DNA from: Nitrospira sp. UBA2083 | Lineage (GTDB): Bacteria > Nitrospirota > Nitrospiria > Nitrospirales > Nitrospiraceae | Assembly: GCA_002331625.1 (NCBI GenBank) | Contig: DCZN01000077.1 | Coordinates: 1-28,917, forward strand | DNA: 28,917 nt | Direction: 5' to 3' | Shown here: piece after piece, positions 7,945 through 14,765 of the stretch | Position numbering within the stretch: position 1 is the stretch's first letter | Layout of the letters: each line of letters begins with the position of its first letter | Made by a program: the position numbers and the translations under genes | The notes under the pieces: generated by a model | Seen by the model: the letters and a program-made list of their open reading frames with translations, nothing else | Told to the model about the DNA's origin: nothing | Databases searched by the model: none

Positions 7945-8277
7945 ATGCGTTCCTCCAAATACATCCTCTGGCAAGATGAAAACGGGTGGCGCGGGTACCT
8001 GCAGGGCTACCCCGAGTATGAAGCCCAAGGCGAGTCGTTTGAAGAGCTCCAGGCCAAGCTCTGGCAGCTGCACCAACAACTCACCGCTCAGGATGGAGAA
8101 TCAGAACTGACCCAGGATCAGTCGCACACTCAGCAGTACGAGCCGAAAGAACGCCACCGACCTTACGGCCACACCCATAGTCACACACCCACCCTGCCTC
8201 GCCCCATGTCGCGTGCTCAAATCAAGCGTCGCGCACGAGTCGAGCAGCTCATGTTTGCGATGATCAGCAACCGCTGA
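7945..8277 (+). CDS. HicB-like domain protein with basic C-terminal tail
   Basis: The 110-residue product has an N-terminal domain of about 45 residues resembling the HicB partial RNase H fold. It shows a strand starting YILWQ, then WRGYLQGYPEYEAQGESFEEL. The C-terminal half is unlike a normal HicB DNA-binding domain. It is Gln/His-rich (a stretch near 75-90 is mostly His, Thr and Pro), then strongly basic (QIKRRARVEQ). The frame is open from 7864. I choose 7945 because the domain starts there and a promoter fits exactly. A paralogous domain gene lies 154 bases downstream. No HicA toxin gene (short, dsRNA-binding-like) is next to either. HicB proteins usually neutralise HicA and repress their own promoter, so a solitary regulator is possible. 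Confidence 0.6.
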   Translation: MRSSKYILWQDENGWRGYLQGYPEYEAQGESFEELQAKLWQLHQQLTAQDGESELTQDQSHTQQYEPKERHRPYGHTHSHTPTLPRPMSRAQIKRRARVEQLMFAMISNR

Positions 8278-8356
8278 GGGCAACCACAACTCTAGAAAAC
8301 AGCCATAGACGCGCTCTAGGCCAGACTTGTTGACCAAGACAGAATCACATGTTGGA

Positions 8357-8405
8357 ATGAACCGAGAGGCACATTCATGGTCCGCTCAGCCCTCTCTCGG
8401 TTCAT
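8357..8405 (+). promoter_or_regulatory. Hairpin between the two HicB-like genes
   Basis: ATGAACCGAGAG at 8357-8368 pairs perfectly over 12 bases with CTCTCGGTTCAT at 8394-8405, with a 25-base loop. No T run follows. A competing pair, GGCACAT (8368-8374) with ATGTGCC (8404-8410), overlaps it. It ends 26 bases before the next ATG. It may be an operator, a leader structure or a weak terminator. Confidence 0.45.
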
Positions 8406-8431
8406 GTGCCTAGCCGAAAACGGGGTGCACG

Positions 8432-8620
8432 ATGCAGACGATCAAATGCTATTACGTGGATGAGGAAAAACAGTGGCTGGGATATCTGCCGAACTTTCCT
8501 GACCACTGGGCTCAAGGGGAGACTTTTGAAGCCCTGCAACTCAACCTGTATCGCCTGAACTTCGATCTCACCCTGGTGGAAGCCCTGCGCAAAGTTTCCG
8601 AACTGAGCCTCCCCTTGTGA
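8432..8620 (+). CDS. Solitary HicB-like domain protein
   Basis: This 62-residue protein is essentially one HicB-like domain. It reads like the N-terminus of the upstream gene: both share the order W-x-GYL-x-x-[FY]P-x-x-x-AQGE-[ST]-FE-x-LQ. It lacks the C-terminal ribbon-helix-helix or helix-turn-helix that full HicB antitoxins use to bind DNA, and no HicA is adjacent. The start has a modest GGGGTG ribosome site 6 bases upstream. The pair looks like a tandem duplication in which only the upstream copy acquired a tail. A longer antisense open frame covers this gene but has no recognisable content. Confidence 0.6.
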   Translation: MQTIKCYYVDEEKQWLGYLPNFPDHWAQGETFEALQLNLYRLNFDLTLVEALRKVSELSLPL

Positions 8621-8920
8621 TTGCCCATATAACCGATCCATCGAGAAAGCCGGAACCCGCTTCCGCGTGAGTAAGCCCAAGTAGACTTGCCGCCCTAAGT
8701 CTCCCGAACAAACATCTCGATCGTGCCTACTCATGTCTCCCGGCCTGTAAGATTCCATCACCATAGCCGACCTCTTTCCATGAGGGGCCATCGTTCCGAC
8801 CACGGAACGACTCCAATGACGGATCTGACTGAATAACCCGATTGACCGGATACATGCAGGATTGGTACATAGAGCGAGCTCCATATCTTCAATCTTCACG
8901 AAACCAGTGTGAGGCCGGCC
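8621..8920. other. Intergenic region upstream of the arsenic cluster
   Basis: This 300-base stretch holds no gene that I can support. It contains a CGTTCC/GGAACG inverted pair near 8790-8808, a tandem ATCTTCA pair near 8884-8898 and a likely promoter at 8842-8871. Any ArsR operator should be here, but I cannot pick one with confidence. Confidence 0.4.
8842..8871 (+). promoter_or_regulatory. Likely promoter of the arsM-arsR-arsS-pit cluster
   Basis: TTGACC at 8842-8847 is a good -35. TACATA at 8866-8871 is a weaker -10, with an 18-base spacer. Transcription would begin near 8878, about 42 bases before the arsM ATG. Confidence 0.35.
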
Positions 8921-10108
8921 ATGCCTACGGATGAAATCACCCAAACAGTCAGCGAACGCTATGCCCATGCAGCTAATACCGGCGAGCAGATGTGCTGCCC
9001 CACCAGCTACGACATGGGGCACCTCAAGACCTTCATTCCTGAAGAAGTCCTCAAGATCTCCTATGGCTGCGGCACACCGGCCGGGCTCAAGACGGTGCGG
9101 GCCGGCGAGACGGTCCTCGACATTGGGTCAGGCGGCGGGATCGATTGTTTTGAAGCCTCCCGGCTGGTCGGCCCAACCGGCCGTGTGATCGGCATCGATA
9201 TGACGGATACCATGTTGGAAATCGCACGAAAGAATGCCTCCGTCGTGGCTGCGAACCTTGGCTATTCAGCGTCGAACGTCGAGTTTCGAAAGGGCCTGGC
9301 CGATGCGATGCCGGTCGAGGACGGCACGATCGATCTCATCATTTCGAATTGTGTGATCAACCTGGCGCCGGACAAACGGAAAGTATTTTGCGAAATGTAT
9401 CGGGTCGCCAAACCCGGCGGGCGGTTTACGATCTCCGACATCGTATCGGATCAAACCGTGCCGCAGTATCTCGTCCACGACACCCAGAAATGGGGAGATT
9501 GTCTCTCTGGCGCCCTGACACTGACCGACTACATGAACAGCATGACGGCGGCTGGGTTTCTCGGCATCCATCTTGTCAAATTTTCACCATGGCGCGTTAT
9601 TGACGGCATCCAATTCTTTTCAGTGACCTTGACCGGCTACAAACTGCCTCAGGCACCTACCACCTCAGCAAACCGGTACGCAACCCTGCGAGGCCCCTTC
9701 AGTCGGGTGGTGGATGAACGAGGCAGGACCTACCAGCGTGGCGCCTCCCAGCCGATCACTCCGGAGGAGGCACTGCTGCTGAGCACGCCTCCCTTCACCG
9801 AACAGTTTCTTCTGACCACCGAACCGGTGGAACTGGACAGTCACGATTCGCGCTGGAGCGCAATCCTCCCAGCCGATGCTCCCTGTACATGGCAAGGACA
9901 CTATGCATTGCTGGCCGGTCCGTTCATCGAAGCAGCCGATGACGATCACCATGTCTATCGCCGCGGTGAACCGCTCGAGATCTGTTCGAAGACGGTTGCT
10001 GTGCTAGGAGCGGCTGGGTATCAGCCCCATTTTGTCATCCTGAACCGAGCCAGTGAACAGGTACACGGCAACGCCGTGACCTGCTCGCCTGATGGAGGCT
10101 GCTGCTGA
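8921..10108 (+). CDS. arsM: Arsenite S-adenosylmethyltransferase (arsenosugar type)
   Basis: The 395-residue protein is an ArsM-type enzyme that methylates As(III) using S-adenosylmethionine. The SAM-binding motif VLDIGSGGGIDC is at 65-76. The family's arsenic-binding cysteines are present: Cys25/26 in MCCPTSYD, Cys50 in YGCGTP, Cys144 in SNCVINL and Cys194 in GDCLSG. Beyond about residue 245 is a C-terminal extension with an internal repeat, YA-x-L-x-GPF...Y-x-RG at 253-275 and again at 327-349. The protein ends in CSPDGGCC, a possible thiol site. A GTG at 8909 is also in frame, but GAGG sits 6 bases before the ATG at 8921. The stop codon shares one base with the arsR start. With arsS downstream, the product is probably methylated arsenic feeding arsenosugar synthesis. 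Confidence 0.92.
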   Translation: MPTDEITQTVSERYAHAANTGEQMCCPTSYDMGHLKTFIPEEVLKISYGCGTPAGLKTVRAGETVLDIGSGGGIDCFEASRLVGPTGRVIGIDMTDTMLEIARKNASVVAANLGYSASNVEFRKGLADAMPVEDGTIDLIISNCVINLAPDKRKVFCEMYRVAKPGGRFTISDIVSDQTVPQYLVHDTQKWGDCLSGALTLTDYMNSMTAAGFLGIHLVKFSPWRVIDGIQFFSVTLTGYKLPQAPTTSANRYATLRGPFSRVVDERGRTYQRGASQPITPEEALLLSTPPFTEQFLLTTEPVELDSHDSRWSAILPADAPCTWQGHYALLAGPFIEAADDDHHVYRRGEPLEICSKTVAVLGAAGYQPHFVILNRASEQVHGNAVTCSPDGGCC

Positions 10109-10482
10109 TGAAACGCACCCCGACAAACGATGTCCTGAGCCCGCGCCAATGTGCGACGGTGCTGAAGGCGCTGGCGGATGAAACTCGACTGCGCATCCTC
10201 GAGTCGCTGCTGGCTGAAGAGAAATGTGTCTCGGATCTGGTGCGCGAACTGGGTTGCCCACAACCGCATGTGTCGCATCACCTCCGGATTCTTCGAGACT
10301 CCGGTGTGGTGGAAGGCATCCGCGAAGGGAAGCAAGTCTGCTATCGAATCTCACCGATTGTCCAACGAGCGCTGGCCAATCAAGAAGGGAAAGCCCTGAA
10401 CTTCGGGTGCTGTGAGCTGCGGTTTCCCGAGTCCATCTTGGCCACGGTGAAGTCGCGCGCACTGCACATGGTCCATTCCTGA
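10108..10482 (+). CDS. arsR: ArsR/SmtB-family repressor
   Basis: The 124-residue winged-helix regulator has the family core, LKALADETRLRILESLL at 19-35 and the recognition helix PHVSHHLRILRDSG at 53-66. The classic arsenic site ELCVCDL is reduced to EEKCVSDL, with a single Cys40. Other cysteines are Cys15, Cys50, Cys78 and an adjacent pair, Cys101-Cys102, in FGCCELRF near the C-terminus. That pattern resembles ArsR proteins that bind As(III) through C-terminal cysteines, so the inducer site was probably built there. The start ATG overlaps the arsM stop by one base, and GGAGG lies 9 bases upstream. It most likely represses this cluster and is released by arsenite or methylated trivalent arsenic. 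Confidence 0.9.
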   Translation: MKRTPTNDVLSPRQCATVLKALADETRLRILESLLAEEKCVSDLVRELGCPQPHVSHHLRILRDSGVVEGIREGKQVCYRISPIVQRALANQEGKALNFGCCELRFPESILATVKSRALHMVHS

Positions 10483-10523
10483 AAGGTCAAGCTGATGTTG
10501 TCGATGTTGGTGCGAGTGTCTTG

Positions 10524-11555
10524 ATGCCGCTAACCTTGCTGGGACGACAGAGCCCTCTCGCTGCAGCCGCCGAGCAACTCAAGTTGCTCGAACGGCCGAC
10601 GTTCTCTTTTGACACTCAACTGGGTCAAGCCGGCTTGTACCCTCTGCATGCCACAGGAATCACGGTCTTCCAGATCAATGTCGGGAAACTCTGCAATCAG
10701 ACCTGCCACCACTGCCATGTGGATGCCGGCCCTGACCGTCCAGAAACCATGTCCTTGGAAACTGCAGAACACTGCTTGCAGGCTCTGGCCAAGACCGACA
10801 TTCCCACGGTGGATATCACAGGCGGCGCGCCGGAACTCAACGCGCACTTCCGCTGGCTGGTCAAACAGGCCCGGAGCCTTGGCCGGCATGTCATGGATCG
10901 CTGCAATCTGTCTGTGTTGCTACTACCGTCGCAGACCGACTTGGGAGCATTTCTCGCCCGGCATCAGGTCGAGATCATCGCCTCTCTGCCGTCGTACCAG
11001 GCCAGCCAGACCAATGCCCAACGAGGCGACGGCATCTTTGAGAAGTCGCTGGAGGCACTCCGACTCTTGAACGGATTGGGATATGGGCAGCCGGATAGCG
11101 GGCTGATCTTGAACCTGGTCTACAATCCTGTCGGAGCGTTCCTGCCTCCGAAGCAAGAAGCCATTGAAACCCAATTCAAGAAAGCACTACGGACCAAGTA
11201 CGACATTGAGTTCAACCGGCTCTACACCATCACCAACATGCCTATCAGCCGGTTCCTGGAATTCCTCATCGAAAGCGGCAACTATGATCAATATATGACC
11301 CGCCTCGCGAACGCGTTCAATCCCGCGGCCGTCGCCGGCGTCATGTGTCGGCATACCCTGTCGGTCGGCTGGGACGGCACATTATACGACTGCGATTTCA
11401 ATCAGATGTTGGAACTTCCGGTCAACCATGGGGTCCCGTCGCACATCCGTGACTTCGACCCGACTCAGCTCGACCATCGCCGGATCGTCACACGCAACCA
11501 CTGTTACGGCTGTACGGCCGGCTCTGGCTCGTCCTGTGGCGGAGCCGTTACCTGA
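10524..11555 (+). CDS. arsS: Radical SAM arsenosugar biosynthesis enzyme ArsS
   Basis: The 343-residue enzyme carries the radical SAM cluster motif CxxxCxxC at Cys57, Cys61 and Cys64 (CNQTCHHC). It has the family's C-terminal cysteine-rich domain ending NHCYGCTAGSGSSCGG, with Cys327, Cys330 and Cys338. ArsS joins a 5'-deoxyadenosyl radical to dimethylarsenite made by ArsM, giving the precursor of arsenosugars. Some family members carry selenocysteine near the C-terminus; here every such codon is TGT, so this is an all-cysteine form. The start is ambiguous between TTG at 10521 and the adjoining ATG at 10524. I prefer ATG; the ribosome site is poor, so translation may be coupled to arsR 41 bases upstream. 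Confidence 0.93.
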   Translation: MPLTLLGRQSPLAAAAEQLKLLERPTFSFDTQLGQAGLYPLHATGITVFQINVGKLCNQTCHHCHVDAGPDRPETMSLETAEHCLQALAKTDIPTVDITGGAPELNAHFRWLVKQARSLGRHVMDRCNLSVLLLPSQTDLGAFLARHQVEIIASLPSYQASQTNAQRGDGIFEKSLEALRLLNGLGYGQPDSGLILNLVYNPVGAFLPPKQEAIETQFKKALRTKYDIEFNRLYTITNMPISRFLEFLIESGNYDQYMTRLANAFNPAAVAGVMCRHTLSVGWDGTLYDCDFNQMLELPVNHGVPSHIRDFDPTQLDHRRIVTRNHCYGCTAGSGSSCGGAVT

Positions 11556-11566
11556 GAGGACTGGTC

Positions 11567-12700
11567 ATGGATTTCTCCCTCCTCACGTTGGGACTGATCG
11601 TCGCACTCGCCTTTGCCAACGGCACGAACGACGTGTCGAAGGCCATTGCCACGTTGGTCGGTAGTGGGGTGACCTCCTATCGAACCGCTATCGGCTGGGG
11701 TATGGTCTGGACGATGGTCGGTGCAGGTATCGCGGCCTTTGTCGCCACAGCGATGGTGAAAACCTTCAGCAGTGGATTCATTGAACCGAATCTTGTCATC
11801 CCCGCCGCCTTTCCCCCCTCGATTCTGAGCGGGGCTTTCCTGTGGGTCCTCTTTGCATCAACAACAGGACTTCCGGTTTCCACGACCCACGCCTTGACCG
11901 GTTCCCTCGTCGGAGCCGGTTTGCTGGCATTTGGCAGTGACGGTCTGATCTGGGCAACCGTATTGAAAAAAATCGCGCTTCCTCTCTTACTGAGTCCTTT
12001 TCTTGCTCTTGGTCTTTCTTTCTTCGTTCACCCTCGTATCAAATCGATGGCCAAATGCTGGGAAGGTGTCTGTGTCTGCGTCGTACCGAACCATCGAGCC
12101 CTGGTGACAGTAGATGCACACGGTTATACCCGGACGTGGTTTCAAGCGGGAGGCACCGGCATCCCGGTGACGGCTGTTCCATCGCAGTGTGACCGTACAG
12201 GATTGTCCGGCCTCACCGTCGGCCTGGATTCCATCCATTGGTTATCCAGCGGGGTCACCTCGTTGGCACGGGGCATGAACGACGCGCCGAAGATCGCCGC
12301 CATGCTCTTACTCGGAACTGCGGCGGCTTCGTGGTCCAGTCAAACCTTACAGATCGTGGCATTCGCCGGCGTGGCGATGGCCATGGGAATCGGTAGCTAT
12401 TGGGGTGGGCGGCGCGTCACGGAAGTGCTCGCTGAAAAGGTGACGCAAATGAATCATACGGAAGGGTTGTCGGCCAATCTCACTACCTCATCGTTGGTAT
12501 TGCTCTCAGGGACGTTGGGCTTACCCGTCTCGACAACACATGTGAGTAGTTCTGCTATCATCGGTATCGGCCTCCTCAAAGGCACACAGACTGTCCGCTG
12601 GCTCACGGTCCGTGACATGGTGTTGGCCTGGCTCGTGACAATTCCTGCGGCCGCATGCCTCGCGTGTCTCACTTACCTTCTCCTCTCGAGAGCAATCTAG
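11567..12700 (+). CDS. pit: PiT-family inorganic phosphate transporter in arsenic operon
   Basis: The 377-residue membrane protein shows the inverted-duplicate PiT design. NGTNDVSKA at 18-26 and RGMNDAPKI at 235-243 are the twin signatures, and GLPVSTTH occurs at both 101-108 and 318-325. About 9-10 membrane helices are likely. PiT proteins move phosphate with protons or sodium and also admit arsenate. A central hydrophilic loop (about 158-215) carries Cys164, Cys169, Cys171 and Cys208. GAGAGGA precedes the ATG, and only 11 bases separate it from arsS, so it is firmly in the cluster. It may supply phosphate as a competitor of arsenate, or transport an arsenic species; the sequence does not decide. 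I did not see a PhoU-like partner gene. Confidence 0.88.
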   Translation: MDFSLLTLGLIVALAFANGTNDVSKAIATLVGSGVTSYRTAIGWGMVWTMVGAGIAAFVATAMVKTFSSGFIEPNLVIPAAFPPSILSGAFLWVLFASTTGLPVSTTHALTGSLVGAGLLAFGSDGLIWATVLKKIALPLLLSPFLALGLSFFVHPRIKSMAKCWEGVCVCVVPNHRALVTVDAHGYTRTWFQAGGTGIPVTAVPSQCDRTGLSGLTVGLDSIHWLSSGVTSLARGMNDAPKIAAMLLLGTAAASWSSQTLQIVAFAGVAMAMGIGSYWGGRRVTEVLAEKVTQMNHTEGLSANLTTSSLVLLSGTLGLPVSTTHVSSSAIIGIGLLKGTQTVRWLTVRDMVLAWLVTIPAAACLACLTYLLLSRAI

Positions 12701-12703
12701 ACC

Positions 12704-12732
12704 TTGTCACCATAGTCGCACTCTGCTAATGT
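12704..12732 (+). promoter_or_regulatory. Promoter for hflKC
   Basis: TTGTCA at 12704-12709 and an extended -10, TGC-TAATGT, with the hexamer at 12727-12732 have a 17-base spacer. Transcription would start near 12739. It begins directly after the pit stop codon, so hflK probably has its own start. Confidence 0.4.
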
Positions 12733-12777
12733 GTGCCTCCGCTTTCTGTTGCTCATTGGACAGCAAGGAATCACCGA

Positions 12778-13905
12778 ATGGTCTGGGACCCAAAAGATCC
12801 GTGGGGCAAGAAGCCCGACCCGCTTGAGGACGCACTCAAGCAGGCACAGTCGCAATTGAAAGACCTCTTCCCTCCCGGCGGATTGAAAAATCTTCTGCCC
12901 TCGGGCGGAGTCCTGAATCTCGCGATCGCGGCGGTCCTGCTCTTTCTCGCTTGGCAGGCCGTGTTCATCGTTGCACCTGATGAAGAGGGTGTCGTGAAGC
13001 GATTTGGGGTTCCCGTTCGCGCGGTGGAGCCAGGGCCTCACTTCAAGATTCCCATCGTTGAAACCGTGCTCCAGCCGAAGGTGGCAAAACTGTATCGTGT
13101 GGAAGTCGGTTTCCGCACCAACCAGCAAGGCCGCCAGCAGATGGTGCCTCAGGAAGCCTTGATGCTGACCGGCGACATGAATATTCTGGCGATCGAATTC
13201 ATCGTGCAATATAAAATCAAAGAAGCTCGTGAGTTCCTCTTTAACGTTGCCGATATCCATGAAACCATCGGCAAGGCAGCGGAAGCTTCTATGCGGGAAG
13301 TCGTCGGCAAGAGCAGGATCGACGAAGCTCTCACCACCGGTAAGGCCGAGATTCAGCAGGGAACGATGACCTTACTGCAAACGATCCTCGATCAGTATCA
13401 GTCCGGCGTACAGATTGCCGCTGTGCAACTCCAGGACGTCGATCCTCCGGAAGCGGTTGCTGCAGCCTTTAAAGATGTGACGAACGCCAAGGAAGATCGA
13501 GAAAAGCTCATTAACCAAGCGCAAGGCTACCGCAACGACATCATTCCGAGGGCCAAGGGTGAAGCCGCCGAGCTGGTCAATCGGGCAAGAGGATTTGCAC
13601 AGGCGCGAGTCAATCGCGCACAGGGTGAAACCAATCGATTCTTGGCCACCTTGAAAGAGTACAACCAAGCGAAGGACGTGATCAGCAAACGAATCTATAT
13701 TGAAACACTGGAAGAAATCCTCCCGAATATGGAAAAGATCATCATCGACGGGAAGGGCGGTGAACGGTTACTGCCGTATCTTCCGTTGGATCGCCACTCC
13801 AAGCCGACGTCCATGACTGGAGCCAAGACCGTCCCACAATCGGAGGCAGAGGAGTCTCGCCCAGACCCCTCTCCCACGCTGAAACCGAGAGGCTCCCGAT
13901 CATGA
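12778..13905 (+). CDS. hflK: FtsH protease modulator subunit HflK
   Basis: The 375-residue SPFH/prohibitin protein has a proline-rich cytoplasmic N-terminus (WDPKDPWGKKPDP). One membrane helix near residues 46-66 is followed by APDEEGVVKRFG, the usual opening of the SPFH domain. A long charged helix (about 240-300, GEAAELVNRARGFAQARVNRAQGE) would form the coiled coil of the HflK-HflC cage. HflKC encloses and restrains the membrane protease FtsH. The frame is open from 12733. I choose the ATG at 12778 because AAGGA lies 8 bases upstream and the MVWDPKDPWG start matches the family. The stop overlaps hflC by four bases (ATGA), a sign of translational coupling. Confidence 0.94.
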   Translation: MVWDPKDPWGKKPDPLEDALKQAQSQLKDLFPPGGLKNLLPSGGVLNLAIAAVLLFLAWQAVFIVAPDEEGVVKRFGVPVRAVEPGPHFKIPIVETVLQPKVAKLYRVEVGFRTNQQGRQQMVPQEALMLTGDMNILAIEFIVQYKIKEAREFLFNVADIHETIGKAAEASMREVVGKSRIDEALTTGKAEIQQGTMTLLQTILDQYQSGVQIAAVQLQDVDPPEAVAAAFKDVTNAKEDREKLINQAQGYRNDIIPRAKGEAAELVNRARGFAQARVNRAQGETNRFLATLKEYNQAKDVISKRIYIETLEEILPNMEKIIIDGKGGERLLPYLPLDRHSKPTSMTGAKTVPQSEAEESRPDPSPTLKPRGSRS

Positions 13906-14762
13906 CCAAACAGGGGTTGCTGGGTATCCTTCTCGCCGTGATCGTGGGACTGTTCGTTCTCGGAGCCTCTCCGCTCTTCGTTGTCGACGTCATCCAGACA
14001 GCCATCGTCGTTCAACTCGGGAAACCTGTCCGAAATATCACCGAGCCAGGGCTCTACATGAAAGTGCCCTTCGTCCAGGAGGTCACCTACTTCGAAAAAC
14101 GGCTCTTGGATTACGATTCAAACGCGCAGGATGTTATTACTTCAGACAAGAAGACCCTGCTGTTGGATAACTTTGCAAAGTGGCGCATTGTCGACCCATT
14201 GAAAGTTTATCAGAACTTCCAGAGTCAACGAGGCGCGCTGCAACGGCTGCACGATATCATCTATTCCGAGCTTCGGGTCGAATTGGGTCGCCACGAGCTG
14301 CTAGAGATCGTATCGAGCACCAGGGCCGACATCATGAAGGTGGTCACCGAGCGGGCGAACGAGAAGGCTTCGGCATACGGCATCGAAATTCAGGATGTCC
14401 GGATCAAGCGCGCCGATTTGCCTGAACAAAACGAAAAAGCCGTCTTCGCGCGCATGCAAGCGGAACGGGAACGGCAGGCGAAGCAATATCGAGCCGAGGG
14501 TGCGGAAGAAGCGCAAAAGATTCGATCGGAAGCTGAAAAAGATCGCGAGATTATCCTCGCCCAAGCCTATAAAGAGTCGGAAGAGCTGCGTGGAAGCGGC
14601 GATGCCAAGGCCTTTCGAATCTACGCCGATGCCTACCGACAGGACCAGAAGTTTTTCGAGTTTACTCGCTCGATGGAGGCCTATAAGAGCGCGTTCAAGG
14701 ACGGCTCCACATTGGTCATGAGTCCGGACTCTGAATTTTTCCGATATCTCAAGCAGCGCTGA
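13902..14762 (+). CDS. hflC: FtsH protease modulator subunit HflC
   Basis: The 286-residue partner of HflK has a single N-terminal membrane helix (about 6-26). Its SPFH domain opens with VDVIQTAIVVQLGKPVRNI. The family motif YGIEIQDVRIKRADLPEQNEKAV lies near 159-181. A coiled-coil segment follows (RAEGAEEAQKIRSEAEKDREI, about 197-217). The last part ends in PDSEFFRYLKQ, the typical HflC tail. The ATG overlaps the hflK stop. The gene ends three bases from the stop of the opposing fhs gene. Confidence 0.95.
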   Translation: MTKQGLLGILLAVIVGLFVLGASPLFVVDVIQTAIVVQLGKPVRNITEPGLYMKVPFVQEVTYFEKRLLDYDSNAQDVITSDKKTLLLDNFAKWRIVDPLKVYQNFQSQRGALQRLHDIIYSELRVELGRHELLEIVSSTRADIMKVVTERANEKASAYGIEIQDVRIKRADLPEQNEKAVFARMQAERERQAKQYRAEGAEEAQKIRSEAEKDREIILAQAYKESEELRGSGDAKAFRIYADAYRQDQKFFEFTRSMEAYKSAFKDGSTLVMSPDSEFFRYLKQR

Positions 14763-14765
14763 GTT

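Noticed and set aside
8402..9022. 206-codon minus-strand open frame over the second HicB-like gene and arsM start
   Set aside because: No recognisable domain, no ribosome site, and it lies antisense to two genes with clear family matches.
11490..11552. Possible selenocysteine in arsS
   Set aside because: All candidate positions are TGT cysteine codons and the only stop is the expected terminal one.
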